A stretch of DNA of 64,000 nt from Oxalobacteraceae bacterium (GTDB lineage: Bacteria > Pseudomonadota > Gammaproteobacteria > Burkholderiales > Burkholderiaceae_D), in the NCBI GenBank assembly GCA_013284265.1, contig JABTBR010000003.1, positions 1-64,000 of the forward strand. Reading direction: 5' to 3'. Below the pieces are notes generated by a model. It did no database searches, was not told where the DNA came from, and saw only the letters and a list, made by a program, of their open reading frames with translations. The position numbers were made by a program, and so were the translations under genes. Positions within the stretch are counted from its first letter, which is position 1, and each line of letters begins with the position of its first letter. Of the stretch, positions 51,293 through 61,277 are shown in pieces.

Positions 51293-51541
51293 TGATTAAA
51301 GTGGTTCCATCGTTTATCAACAAGTGGCACTGACAATGATACCAAATTCCGCATATGATGAATCAAATTTCATGCTAAGTAGAAAAAATGTTAATTTAGC
51401 TGAGGTGTTTGCAGGTCGAAGTATTCAGCAGCAGGTATGTAAGTTATGTAATTCATGGCGAGTGGCTCCAAATGCTCGAAGAATTGAAGGTTCGAAAGAG
51501 CCCAATGCATCGCAAAACATTCACACTGATTAAAAGACATC
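51293..51541. promoter_or_regulatory. AT-rich divergent regulatory region (gabR / puuD)
   Basis: About 250 bases much richer in A+T than the flanks. It contains GTGGTTCCA near 51300 and TGATACCA near 51337, the latter resembling the ATACCA half-site of Bacillus GabR. It probably holds divergent promoters; no exact -35/-10 pair stands out. A possible 69-codon frame (51324-51533) lacks a ribosome site. Confidence 0.4.
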
Positions 51542-52306
51542 ATGCGTAGCCCTATCGTTCTTGTTCCTGCCTGCGTCAATCAGATTGGCGCGCATCCCAA
51601 CCACACCGCCCAGCGCAAATATGTGGATACGGTGCAGTCGGGCGCCGGCTGCATGCCGCTGATCGTGCCCGCACTGGGCGCCGCCACCGACATCGACGCC
51701 TTGCTGGCGCTGGCCGACGGCATCCTGCTGACCGGTTCTCCTTCGAATGTGCACAGCAGCCTGTATGGACAGGAACTGCTGGACCCGAAGCTGCCGCTCG
51801 ATGCGGCGCGCGACGCCACCACGCTGCCGCTGATACGCGCGGCGCTCAAGCGCGGCATACCGCTGTTCGCGATCTGCCGCGGCTTCCAGGAAGTCAACGT
51901 GGCGCTGGGCGGCACCCTGCATCAGGCGGTGCACGGCGTGGCCGGCATGGCCGACCATCGCGAAAACAAGGAACTCACGCTGGAGCAGCAATACGGCCCG
52001 GCCCACCGCGTGCTGCTGCAGCAGGGCGGCAGGATGCAGCGCATTCTCGATGGCGCCAGCGAGATCATGGTCAACTCCCTGCATGGCCAGGGCATCGACC
52101 TGCTGGCGCCAAGCCTGGTCGTGGAGGCACGCGCCGACGATGGCCTGGTGGAGGCATTCAGCGTGGCCGATGCGACCGGTTTTTCGATGGCGGTGCAGTG
52201 GCACCCGGAATGGCAGCTCGCGCAGAATCCGGTTTCCATCAAGTTGTATCAGGCATTTGGGCAGGCATGCCGGAATTATCAAAGTCAATCAGGGAGAGGC
52301 GCATGA
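51542..52306 (+). CDS. puuD: Gamma-glutamyl-gamma-aminobutyrate hydrolase
   Basis: 254 residues, class I glutamine amidotransferase-like peptidase C26. The nucleophile is Cys in FAICRGFQE near residue 104, the His-Glu pair is WHPEW near 220, and the N-terminus VLVPACVNQIGAHPNHT is PuuD-like. It hydrolyses gamma-glutamyl-GABA to glutamate and GABA. It stands first in the polyamine block and has a weak Shine-Dalgarno. Confidence 0.92.
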   Translation: MRSPIVLVPACVNQIGAHPNHTAQRKYVDTVQSGAGCMPLIVPALGAATDIDALLALADGILLTGSPSNVHSSLYGQELLDPKLPLDAARDATTLPLIRAALKRGIPLFAICRGFQEVNVALGGTLHQAVHGVAGMADHRENKELTLEQQYGPAHRVLLQQGGRMQRILDGASEIMVNSLHGQGIDLLAPSLVVEARADDGLVEAFSVADATGFSMAVQWHPEWQLAQNPVSIKLYQAFGQACRNYQSQSGRGA

Positions 52307-52450
52307 AAACCTACGAGCAGTGGGCGCGGCGGGTTCCTTAGTGTTCCTGATCTCGCAGTAACTGCGGCAGTGACAGCAACGCGGTTACAGAAATACAAGC
52401 GCGCGCTGGCCATAGGCCGCGCGCAAGATTAAGACAAACGAGAGAAATTC

Positions 52451-53821
52451 ATGGCAATTCGCGAGAACTTTACCTACACCGATATGGATCTGTGGCTGAA
52501 CGAAAAACGCGTCACCGAAATCGAATGCCTGGTACCTGACTTGACCGGAGTGGCGCGCGGGAAGATTCTGCCGCGCGGTAAATTCACCCAGGAGCGCGGC
52601 ATGCGCATCCCGGAAGCGGTGCTGGGCATGACCGTAACGGGCAACTACCCGACCGAAGACGCAGGCTACGACCGCGCCATCTCCACCACCGACCGCGACA
52701 TGGTCCTCAAGGCCGATCCAACCACCATCACCATGGTTCCCTGGGCCACCGATCCGACCGCGCAGGTGATCCACGACTGCTACTTCTCCGATGGCCGCCT
52801 GGTCGACTTCGCCCCCCGCTCGGTGCTGCGCCGCGTGCTCAAGCTGTACGCGGACAAAGGCTGGAGACCGGTGGTGGCGCCGGAACTGGAGTTTTACCTG
52901 ACCGCCAAGAACAGCGATCCCGATCTGCCCCTGAAACCGCCTATCGGCCGCAGCGGCCGCGCGGAAACCAGCCGCCAGGTTTATTCGATCGACGCAGTGA
53001 ATGAATTCGATCCGCTGTTCGAAGACATCTACGACTACTGCGATCTGATGAACCTGGACGTCGATACGCTGATTCACGAAATCGGCGCGGGCCAGATGGA
53101 AATCAACTTCCTGCATGGCGATCCGCTGGGACTGGCCGACAAGGTGTTCTTCTTCAAACGGACCCTGCGTGAAGCGGCGCTCAAGCACGATATGTATGCC
53201 ACCTTCATGGCCAAGCCGATGGCGGGCGAACCGGGTTCGGCGATGCATGTGCACCAGAGCGTGGTCGATGCGAAAACCGGCTTGAACATTTTCAGCGCAC
53301 CGGATGGTTCGGCCGCGCCGATCTTCAAGCACTACATCGGCGGCCTGCAGCGCTACATGCCGTCGGCCATGGCGATCGTGGCGCCATATGTGAATTCCTA
53401 CCGCCGCATCGTGCGCCACACCGCCGCACCGATCAACATCCAGTGGGGCATGGATAACCGCACCGTCGGCTTCCGTATTCCGGAATCGGGCGTGCAGGAC
53501 CGCCGTGTGGAAAACCGCATCATCGGTGCGGACGCCAATCCCTACCTGGCGCTGGCCGTGACGCTGGCTTGCGGTTATCTGGGCATGGTCGAGCAGCTGG
53601 AGCCGACACCGATCACCGAAGGCAGCGCCTACGACCTGAAGTTCGAGCTGCCGCAAGGCTTGCCGGAAGCCCTGGCCACGCTGCGCGCCGAAGACAAGCT
53701 GCGCACCGTGCTGGGCGAGCGCTTCATCGACGTGTACGCGGCCATCAAGGATCTGGAACATCAGGAGTTCATGACCGTTATCAGTCCGTGGGAGCGCGAG
53801 CACTTGCTGCTGCACGTTTAA
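52451..53821 (+). CDS. puuA: Gamma-glutamylputrescine synthetase (PuuA-type glutamine synthetase)
   Basis: 456 residues. All metal-site glutamates are present: E145 and E147 (ELEFYL), E210 (HEIGAGQM) and E217 (QMEINFLHG, codon at 53099). The segment KRTLREAALKHDMYATFMA matches E. coli PuuA closely. It ligates putrescine (or a related amine) to glutamate with ATP. It is the intact counterpart of the E217G paralog at 40162. GAGAGA lies ahead of the ATG; puuD is upstream and spuC downstream. Confidence 0.9.
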   Translation: MAIRENFTYTDMDLWLNEKRVTEIECLVPDLTGVARGKILPRGKFTQERGMRIPEAVLGMTVTGNYPTEDAGYDRAISTTDRDMVLKADPTTITMVPWATDPTAQVIHDCYFSDGRLVDFAPRSVLRRVLKLYADKGWRPVVAPELEFYLTAKNSDPDLPLKPPIGRSGRAETSRQVYSIDAVNEFDPLFEDIYDYCDLMNLDVDTLIHEIGAGQMEINFLHGDPLGLADKVFFFKRTLREAALKHDMYATFMAKPMAGEPGSAMHVHQSVVDAKTGLNIFSAPDGSAAPIFKHYIGGLQRYMPSAMAIVAPYVNSYRRIVRHTAAPINIQWGMDNRTVGFRIPESGVQDRRVENRIIGADANPYLALAVTLACGYLGMVEQLEPTPITEGSAYDLKFELPQGLPEALATLRAEDKLRTVLGERFIDVYAAIKDLEHQEFMTVISPWEREHLLLHV

Positions 53822-53941
53822 TTTCCGCCGGTGCGGCGGCGCCGGCAAGGCGCGCCGCACAGCACAGTACAGCAGTACAGACCGCAGGCTCGCGAGTGAC
53901 CGGGCCCTTTATCGATCAAATTTTTTGAATCAGGGATCATC

Positions 53942-55396
53942 ATGTCCGCAAATCCAATGGCGCCAAGCGCCGCGCTGGTTGCCTCGGTCAAGAGCGCCGC
54001 CGCACGCACCGAATTGTTCGACACCGCCGCAATCCAGAAAATGGATTCCGCCCACTACATCCACCCCTTCACCGACCACAAGGCGCTGGCCGAAACCGGC
54101 GCCCGCGTGATGGTGCGCGGCGATGGCATCTATCTGTGGGATTCGCAGGGCAAGAAGGTCCTGGACGGCATGTCCGGCCTGTGGTGCGTCAACGTCGGCT
54201 ATGGCCGCACCAGCATCTCCGAGGCGGTGTACCGCCAAATGGAGACTCTGCCTTTCTATAACAGCTTCTTCAACACCACCAACCTGCCGGCGGTGCAACT
54301 GGCCACCAAACTGGCGCAGATCTCGCCGCCGCAGTTCAATCATGTGTACTTCACCGGCTCCGGCTCGGAAGGCAACGACACCAATCTGCGCATGGTGCGC
54401 CGCTACTGGGACATCCTCGGCTACAAGGAACGCCACACCATCATCAGCCGTCACAACGCCTATCACGGCAGCACCGTCGCCGGCGCTTCTCTGGGCGGCA
54501 TGGATGGCATGCATGCGCAGGGTGGCCTGCCGATTCCAGGCATCGAACATATCGGCCAGCCGAATTATCTGGAGTCGGGCCGTGGCATGACGCAGGATGA
54601 ATTCGGCATCAAGGCGGCATCCTGGCTGGAGGACAAAATCCTCGAAATCGGCGCCGATAAAGTCGCCGCCTTCATCGGCGAACCGGTGCAGGGTGCGGGC
54701 GGCGTGATCATCCCTCCAGCTACCTACTGGCCCGAGATCCAGCGCATCTGCGACAAGTACGGCATCCTGCTGATCGCCGACGAAGTGATCTGCGGCTTCG
54801 GCCGCCTGGGTAAATGGTTTGCCTCCGAACTGTTCGGCATCAAGCCCGATCTGATCACCTTCGCCAAAGGCGTCACTTCCGGCTATGTGCCGCTGGGCGG
54901 CGTGCTGGTGGGCGACCGCGTGGCCAAGGTATTGATCGAGCAGGGCGGCGATTTCAACCACGGCTTTACCTACTCGGGCCATCCGGTAGCCTGCGCTGCG
55001 GCGCTGGAAAATATCCGCATCCTGGAAGAAGAAAAACTGATCGAGCGCGTCGGCCAGGATACCGGTCCGTATTTGAAGGAACGCTTTGCCACGCTGGCCG
55101 ATCATCCGCTGGTTGGCTATGCGGACAGCTGCGGTTTTGTCGCTGGCCTTAATTTGGTGCGCACCAAGGCCGCGGTGGTGCACGATAACGAAAACTTCGA
55201 TCCTGATCTGGCGGTGGGCATGGTCTGCCGCGGCTATATGTTCAACAACGGCATGATCATGCGCGCCGTCGGCGACCGCATGATCATCGCGCCGCCACTG
55301 GTGATGACGCGCGCGCAGATCGATGAAATGGTGGCGCTGATCCGCCGCTGCCTGGACATGACATACGCAGACATCAAGGAGCGCGGCTGGGTATGA
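53942..55396 (+). CDS. spuC: Putrescine--pyruvate-type class III aminotransferase
   Basis: 484 residues. It shows the class III fold with ILLIADEVICGFGRLGKWFA near 276 and the PLP lysine in ITFAKGVTSGYVPLGG near 306; the N-terminal HYIHPFTDHKALAETGARV is SpuC-like. It would transaminate putrescine or cadaverine with pyruvate, an alternative to the gamma-glutamyl route. The next gene is potF. Confidence 0.88.
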   Translation: MSANPMAPSAALVASVKSAAARTELFDTAAIQKMDSAHYIHPFTDHKALAETGARVMVRGDGIYLWDSQGKKVLDGMSGLWCVNVGYGRTSISEAVYRQMETLPFYNSFFNTTNLPAVQLATKLAQISPPQFNHVYFTGSGSEGNDTNLRMVRRYWDILGYKERHTIISRHNAYHGSTVAGASLGGMDGMHAQGGLPIPGIEHIGQPNYLESGRGMTQDEFGIKAASWLEDKILEIGADKVAAFIGEPVQGAGGVIIPPATYWPEIQRICDKYGILLIADEVICGFGRLGKWFASELFGIKPDLITFAKGVTSGYVPLGGVLVGDRVAKVLIEQGGDFNHGFTYSGHPVACAAALENIRILEEEKLIERVGQDTGPYLKERFATLADHPLVGYADSCGFVAGLNLVRTKAAVVHDNENFDPDLAVGMVCRGYMFNNGMIMRAVGDRMIIAPPLVMTRAQIDEMVALIRRCLDMTYADIKERGWV

Positions 55397-55496
55397 TAAT
55401 TGCTAAACTTTATTGGAATTGACGATGTAATCGCGGTTCGACGCAGCACACTTTGAAGATGCATTCACACACATTGCCTTGATAGGGGAAACAAGA

Positions 55497-56654
55497 ATGA
55501 TGACGTCACATCCTGCAGCTCTGCTTCGTTCACATCTTAAGCGACGTATTACACGCGGCCTGTCCACCGCCCTGGCCGCCGGCGCGGTTGCGGCGGCGCT
55601 GAGCGCGCCGGCAGTGGCGCAGGAAGAGAAAGTCCTCAATATCTACAACTGGTCCGACTACATCGCCGAAGACACGATCAAGAACTTCGAAAAGGAAACC
55701 GGCATCAAGGTGCGCTACGATCTGTTCGACAGCAATGAGGTACTGCACGCCAAACTGGCCGCCGGCAAAACCGGCTACGACATCGTGGTGCCTTCGTCGA
55801 ACTGGGCCCGTCTGCAAATCGATGGTGGCCTGCTGCGTGAACTCGACAAGAGCAAGATCCCCAACCTGGCGAACATGGACCCGCAGCTGCAGGCATTGAT
55901 CGGCAAGCTCGATCCGGGCAACAAGCATCTGGTGGTATGGCTGTGGGGCTTTACCACGCTGGGCATCAATGTGGAGAAGGTCAAGGCCGCACTGGGTTCC
56001 ACGCCGATGCCGGACAATGCCTGGGACCTGATCTTCGATCCGAAGTATGCGGCCAAGCTCAAATCCTGCGGCATCTCCGTGCTCGATTCGCCATCCGAAA
56101 TCCTGCCGCCCGCGCTGCAGTACATCAACAAGCCAGCCTTCTCCAAGAACGCCTCCGACTACCAGGACGCCAGCCGACTGCTGCAATCGATCCGGCCTTA
56201 CGTAACCCTGTTCAGCTCTTCCGGCTACATCAACGATCTGGCCAACGGCTCGCTGTGCCTGTCGCTGGGCTGGTCCGGCGATATCAACATCGCCCGTCAG
56301 CGCGCCATCGACGCCAAGAACGGCAACAACATCACGGCGCTGATCCCAAAGACCACCGCGACCCTGCTGTTCGATACCATGGCCATCCCCACCGATGCGC
56401 CGCACCCGAACAATGCCCACCTGTGGATCAACTACATCACCCGTCCTGAAGTCCATGCCAGCCTGACCAACAAGGTCTTCTACGCCAACCCGAACGCCGC
56501 CGCGCTCAAGTTCGTCAAGAAGGACCTGGCCGAGAACAAAACCATCTACCTGTCCGACGAAGACAAGAAGCGCATGACCGTGCCCGAGCCATACAGCTCC
56601 GACATTCGCCGCGTGATGACACGCGTCTACACCAAGTTCAAGACCGGCCTGTAA
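55497..56654 (+). CDS. potF: Polyamine ABC transporter substrate-binding protein (PotF/SpuD)
   Basis: 385 residues. An N-terminal signal (LSTALAAGAVAAALSAPAVA, cleavage near AVA-QEE) leads into the polyamine-binding fold (VLNIYNWSDYIAEDTIKNFE). The NWSDYI motif is a hallmark of PotF/PotD. The start at the ATG pair 55497-55502 is supported by AGGGGA upstream; an earlier TTG is less likely. Periplasmic receptor for putrescine or spermidine. Confidence 0.93.
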   Translation: MMTSHPAALLRSHLKRRITRGLSTALAAGAVAAALSAPAVAQEEKVLNIYNWSDYIAEDTIKNFEKETGIKVRYDLFDSNEVLHAKLAAGKTGYDIVVPSSNWARLQIDGGLLRELDKSKIPNLANMDPQLQALIGKLDPGNKHLVVWLWGFTTLGINVEKVKAALGSTPMPDNAWDLIFDPKYAAKLKSCGISVLDSPSEILPPALQYINKPAFSKNASDYQDASRLLQSIRPYVTLFSSSGYINDLANGSLCLSLGWSGDINIARQRAIDAKNGNNITALIPKTTATLLFDTMAIPTDAPHPNNAHLWINYITRPEVHASLTNKVFYANPNAAALKFVKKDLAENKTIYLSDEDKKRMTVPEPYSSDIRRVMTRVYTKFKTGL

Positions 56655-56777
56655 TTGCCGCACCGCCCACCCGGCAATGGCGCCGGGTGTGGCCGCCGCA
56701 TGTCCGCCGCACTTGCTCGCCGCAGCTGCGTGCACCGCTTGCACCACTTGCACCACCTAATTTTGTACTGTGCCACC

Positions 56778-57926
56778 ATGACGATAGCTCAAAACGCCCC
56801 GCCGGCCATCGAAGCCGGCCAGCCCTTCCTGCTGATCCGTAACCTGGTCAAGTCTTTCGATGGCGTGCGCGCCGTGGACGACATCTCGGTCACGATCAAC
56901 AAGGGTGAAATCTTCGCACTGCTCGGCAGCTCAGGCTGCGGCAAGTCGACCCTGCTGCGCATGCTGGCCGGCTTCGAAACGCCCACCGAGGGACAGATCA
57001 CGCTGGCCGGCAAGGACATGGTCAATGTGCCGCCTTACCAGCGTCCGATCAATATGATGTTCCAGTCGTATGCGCTGTTTCCGCACCTGAGCGTGTGGGA
57101 CAACATCGCCTTCGGCCTGCGCCGCGATGGCCTGCCGGAAGAAGAAGTATCGGTACGCGTGACCCAGATGCTGGCCCTGGTGCAGCTGCAAGCCTACGGC
57201 AAGCGCAAGCCGCATCAGCTGTCCGGCGGCCAGCAGCAGCGCGTGGCGCTGGCGCGCAGCCTGGCCAAGCGTCCCAAGCTGCTGCTGCTCGACGAGCCGC
57301 TCGGCGCGCTGGACAAGAAGCTGCGGGAGCGCACCCAGATGGAGCTGGTGAACATCATCGAGCAGGTCGGCGTGACTTGCGTGATGGTGACCCACGACCA
57401 GGACGAAGCCATGAGCATGGCCACCCGCATCGCGGTGATGAGCGAGGGCCGCATCCTGCAAGTGGGCGCGCCCGGCGAAATCTACGAAACCCCGAACTGC
57501 CGCTTCGTGGCCGACTTTATCGGCAGCGTGAACATGTTCAACGGCCATGTGGTGGTGGATGAACCCGACCACGTGATCATCGATTCGCCCGAAGGGCGTC
57601 ATTACGTCAACCACGGCATCACCGGCACCAAGGGTATGGAAGTGGCGGTGGCGGTGCGTCCAGAAAAAATCTGCGTGCAATTGGAGGAGCCGGGCCTGGA
57701 GCAGCGCGCCAGCGCCGCCGAGCAGGGCTTCAACTGCGCCTCCGGCGTGATCACCGCGCTGGCCTACTTCGGCAATGAAACCCGCTATCACATCCGCCTC
57801 GACAGCGGCATGGAGCTGCGCGTGGCGCGTACCAACGCGGCGCGCCACCAGAGCGCCAGGCTGGAGCGGGACCAGCGCGTGTTCGCCTGGTGGGATGGCG
57901 CCGACATCGTGGTCCTGACCAACTGA
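56778..57926 (+). CDS. potG: Polyamine ABC transporter ATP-binding protein (PotG-like), copy 2
   Basis: 382 residues, same domains as copy 1 (Walker A GSSGCGKST, signature LSGGQQQRVALARS, Walker B LLLLDEPLG). It is highly similar to copy 1 but carries many scattered substitutions at its N-terminus and TOBE region, unlike the near-identical permeases. The start at ATG 56778 removes an unconserved 41-residue extension. It belongs to a complete potFGHI set. Confidence 0.93.
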   Translation: MTIAQNAPPAIEAGQPFLLIRNLVKSFDGVRAVDDISVTINKGEIFALLGSSGCGKSTLLRMLAGFETPTEGQITLAGKDMVNVPPYQRPINMMFQSYALFPHLSVWDNIAFGLRRDGLPEEEVSVRVTQMLALVQLQAYGKRKPHQLSGGQQQRVALARSLAKRPKLLLLDEPLGALDKKLRERTQMELVNIIEQVGVTCVMVTHDQDEAMSMATRIAVMSEGRILQVGAPGEIYETPNCRFVADFIGSVNMFNGHVVVDEPDHVIIDSPEGRHYVNHGITGTKGMEVAVAVRPEKICVQLEEPGLEQRASAAEQGFNCASGVITALAYFGNETRYHIRLDSGMELRVARTNAARHQSARLERDQRVFAWWDGADIVVLTN

Positions 57927-57933
57927 GCCCGCC

Positions 57934-58851
57934 ATGCGACTCTCCTCCCTCAAGCACGCGTTGAGCCTGCGCTGGATCACCGGCCGCCGCGTCGTCATCG
58001 CGGTGCCTTTCCTGTGGCTGAGCTGCGCCTTCCTGATCCCCTTCCTGATCGTGGCGCGCATCAGCTTCACCGAGTCCGATAGCGGCAATCCCTTCGGCAC
58101 CTTGATGACGATGGTCGAAGGCGTGATCACGCTCAAGGTCAAGATCTCCAACTACCTGTTCATCGCCCAGGATGACCTGTATGTGCTGACCTACCTGAGT
58201 TCGCTCAAGTACGCGGCCATCACGACGGTGCTGTGCCTGGCGATCGGCTATCCCTTCGCCTATTTCATGGCGCGCGCCAAACCGACGTTGCGGCCGGTGC
58301 TGATGATGATGGTGATGCTGCCGTTCTGGACCTCCTTCCTGCTGCGTATCTACGCCTGGAAGGGCATCCTGGCCAACAACGGCATCCTGAACCACTTCCT
58401 GATCAGCATAGGTGCGATCACTGAACCGCTGCACATGATGAATACCCCGTTCTCGCTGGTGATCGGCATGACCTATGCCTATCTGCCTTTCATGATCCTG
58501 CCGCTGTACGCCAACCTGGTGAAGATGGATATCCGCTTCCTGGAGGCGGCCGCCGACCTGGGCGCCACGCCGCTGCAAACCTTCTGGCGCATCACGGTGC
58601 CGCTGTCGAAGTCCGGCATCATCGCCGGCTCGATGCTGGTGTTCATTCCGGCGGTGGGCGAGTACGTGATTCCGGAACTGCTGGGCGGCCCGGAAACGCT
58701 GATGATCGGCCATGTGCTGTGGGATGAATTCTTCACCAATAACGACTGGCCGATGGCTTCCGCCGTGACGGTGGTGGTGATCCTGTTGATCCTGGTGCCG
58801 ATGGCGATCTTTAATAAATATCAGGCCGAACAGGCGGAGGGTCGGGCATGA
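57934..58851 (+). CDS. potH: Polyamine ABC transporter permease (PotH-like), copy 2
   Basis: 305 residues, six membrane segments and the EAA loop EAAADLGATPLQTFWRITVP. Beyond its first dozen residues it is identical to copy 1 except for one T/S change. It starts 7 bases after potG and overlaps potI by ATGA. Confidence 0.94.
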   Translation: MRLSSLKHALSLRWITGRRVVIAVPFLWLSCAFLIPFLIVARISFTESDSGNPFGTLMTMVEGVITLKVKISNYLFIAQDDLYVLTYLSSLKYAAITTVLCLAIGYPFAYFMARAKPTLRPVLMMMVMLPFWTSFLLRIYAWKGILANNGILNHFLISIGAITEPLHMMNTPFSLVIGMTYAYLPFMILPLYANLVKMDIRFLEAAADLGATPLQTFWRITVPLSKSGIIAGSMLVFIPAVGEYVIPELLGGPETLMIGHVLWDEFFTNNDWPMASAVTVVVILLILVPMAIFNKYQAEQAEGRA

Positions 58852-59690
58852 GCGGGAATTTACTGCAACGCTGGTTTGGACGCGGCTGGCTGTCGCTGGG
58901 CTATATCTTCCTCTACCTGCCCATCGTGGTGCTGATCGTCTTTTCCTTTAATAGCTCGCGCCAGGACATGATCTGGAGCGGCTTCTCGCTGCGCTGGTAT
59001 GCGGAGCTGATGAACGATGCGGAGATCATCAGCGGCTTCGTGCTGTCGCTGAAGATCGCCTTTACCACCGCCTGCGCCTCGGTGGTGCTGGGCACCTTCG
59101 CCGCCTTCGTGCTGCAGCGCTACCAGCGCTTCTTTGGCCGCACCCTGTTTTCGGGCATGGTCAGCGCGCCGCTGGTGATGCCGGAAGTGATCATCGGCCT
59201 GTCGCTGCTGCTGATGCTGGTGTCGGTACAGAAGATGTTCGGTTTCCCCGAGCGCGGCGCCTTCACCATCTGGCTGGGCCACTCGCTGCTGGGGATGGCG
59301 TATGCGGCGGTGGTGGTGCAGTCGCGCCTGCGGGAAATGAGCAAGTCGCTGGAGGAAGCGGCGATGGACCTGGGCTGCAAGCCGCATCAGGTGTTCTACC
59401 TCGTCACGCTGCCGAACATCACCCAGGCGCTGGCCTCGGCCTGGCTGCTGACCTTTACCTTGTCGCTGGACGATGTGGTGCTGTCGGCCTTCCTGTCCGG
59501 CCCCGGCTCGTCGACGATGCCGATCGTGATCTTCTCGCGGGCCCGTCTGGGACTGGACCCACGTGTCAACGCGGTAGCCGCGCTGACCATCCTGGCCGTG
59601 ACGATAGGCGTGATCGCATCGAGTTTCTATCTGGCGCGCGCGGAACGTTTGCGCATGAAGCAGGTGGCCGCCGCCGCCAAATCAGGTTGA
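58848..59690 (+). CDS. potI: Polyamine ABC transporter permease (PotI-like), copy 2
   Basis: 280 residues; differs from copy 1 by a single residue near the C-terminus (M for Q). EAA loop EEAAMDLGCKPHQVFYLVTL. Completes the potFGHI importer of this block. The next gene is the outer membrane porin after 86 bases. Confidence 0.94.
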   Translation: MSGNLLQRWFGRGWLSLGYIFLYLPIVVLIVFSFNSSRQDMIWSGFSLRWYAELMNDAEIISGFVLSLKIAFTTACASVVLGTFAAFVLQRYQRFFGRTLFSGMVSAPLVMPEVIIGLSLLLMLVSVQKMFGFPERGAFTIWLGHSLLGMAYAAVVVQSRLREMSKSLEEAAMDLGCKPHQVFYLVTLPNITQALASAWLLTFTLSLDDVVLSAFLSGPGSSTMPIVIFSRARLGLDPRVNAVAALTILAVTIGVIASSFYLARAERLRMKQVAAAAKSG

Positions 59691-59776
59691 GAGTGTCTGG
59701 AGTCCGTAACAGAATTTCCGCCGCAGACGCGGCAGAGTCAAAGTAGTCGCCTACCACAATTGAAAAGGGAGTAGAC

Positions 59777-61255
59777 ATGCACTTGCTGAAAAAAGTTGTC
59801 ATTGCCATCGCCATCGCCAACGCTTTTCCCGCCCTCGCCATGGCGCAGAGCACCAAGGAACTGAAGGCGGAACTGGAAGCGCTGAAGAGCCACGTCAAGC
59901 GCCTGGAAGCCATGATCGAGAAGGTCGGTTCGCAGGCCCAGCAAGCCAACACCCAGGCGCAGGCCGCCACCACGCAGGCGGCGCAAGCCAGCACCAAGGC
60001 GGTCGAAGCGACTGCCAAGGCCGACAAGGCCAGCGAAAACACCATTGACGTGGCGGAGTTCAACCGCATCCGCATCAAGACGGAGGCGATGGAAGATGCG
60101 CAGGAAGCCAATGGTTTCAAGGGCGTGAAGATTTCCGGTTATGTGGACCCGACCTATATCTACAATCGCAACGCCAAGACGTCGAGCTTCATGTTCTTCA
60201 ACAATAACAGCTCGATCAACGGTTCCGGCGAGAGCTTCGGCTACGACAATACCTTCTTCGGCAGCGGCATGCTGAACTTCGAGAAGGAACTCGAAGGCGG
60301 CACCAAGTTCAAGCTGACCATGATGCCGAGCAAAGGCGCCGGTTCCGGCTATAACTTCGGCAGCCTGGTGCACGAGGCCACCGTGGTGCTGCCGGTGGGC
60401 GACCTGAGCACCCGCGTGATCGCCGGCCAGTGGGCCGACTGGACGGGCTATGAATACATTCCGTCGAACGCCAACAAGCTGATCACCCACAACCTGCTGT
60501 TCGACTTCTCGGCGGCGAACTTCTATACCGGCGCCGGCATGGAATTCATCCGCGGCCAGTGGGATACCAAGGTCATGGTGGGTAATCTGAACCGTTCGCG
60601 CATCGACACGGCCAAGCAGGAGACGCCGGGCCTGTTCTACAGGGTCGACTACGCCAAGGGCGAGTTCAACGGTTTCGGTTTCTCCGGCATCCACTCCGGC
60701 TTTGACGACTCCTCACAATTCGGCCGAACCGACCTGATGGAAGTGGACGGCTACTTCACCCGCGGCGACTGGAATGTGCAGGGCCAGCTGTCCTATGGCC
60801 GCCAGAAGGCCACCGCCTACAATGGCTACGCGGGCGAGCGTTCGCACTGGTGGGGCCTGTCCACGCTGGCCTCGTTCAAGGTCACGCCGCGCTTTGAAAC
60901 CATCGCCCGTTTCGACTACATTAATAACAAGAGCAATGGCGGCGGCGTGTTCGGTTCGACCTTCGGCGGCGTCTGCAAGGATACGGCTGGGAACGACGCC
61001 AACTGCCCGGATGGCCGCAACGGCTTCGGCTCCGGCATGGTGTTCGACGGCACGGAATGGGTGGTGGCCGATCCTTCCGTGGGCAGCAACCGCTATGCAC
61101 TGTCGCTGGGCCTGAACTACGCGCTGATGCCGGGCGTGAACGTGAAGGGTGAATACCGCTACGACCGTTCCTCGGCCAATGTGTTCAAGACCTCGGACGA
61201 CAACTACCGCCGCGACAATCACGTCCTCGGTGTATCGACCGTGGTCAGTTTCTAA
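59777..61255 (+). CDS. Outer membrane porin-like protein, DUF3138-type
   Basis: 492 residues. A signal peptide ends near AMA-QST (about residue 23). It is followed by a coiled coil (25-100, KELKAELEALKSHVKRLEAM, then an Ala/Gln/Thr-rich stretch) and a beta-rich domain with alternating aromatic strands and a terminal VLGVSTVVSF, the aromatic C-terminal residue of outer membrane barrels. It resembles the DUF3138 family of Burkholderiales. Placement between potI and puuC suggests a polyamine-related channel; this is inference. Confidence 0.75.
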   Translation: MHLLKKVVIAIAIANAFPALAMAQSTKELKAELEALKSHVKRLEAMIEKVGSQAQQANTQAQAATTQAAQASTKAVEATAKADKASENTIDVAEFNRIRIKTEAMEDAQEANGFKGVKISGYVDPTYIYNRNAKTSSFMFFNNNSSINGSGESFGYDNTFFGSGMLNFEKELEGGTKFKLTMMPSKGAGSGYNFGSLVHEATVVLPVGDLSTRVIAGQWADWTGYEYIPSNANKLITHNLLFDFSAANFYTGAGMEFIRGQWDTKVMVGNLNRSRIDTAKQETPGLFYRVDYAKGEFNGFGFSGIHSGFDDSSQFGRTDLMEVDGYFTRGDWNVQGQLSYGRQKATAYNGYAGERSHWWGLSTLASFKVTPRFETIARFDYINNKSNGGGVFGSTFGGVCKDTAGNDANCPDGRNGFGSGMVFDGTEWVVADPSVGSNRYALSLGLNYALMPGVNVKGEYRYDRSSANVFKTSDDNYRRDNHVLGVSTVVSF

Positions 61256-61277
61256 GTTTTTGGGAGTGGAGGAAGAC

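Noticed and set aside
51324..51533. 69-codon frame in the gabR-puuD gap
   Set aside because: No ribosome site, AT-rich non-biased codons and no recognisable protein features.
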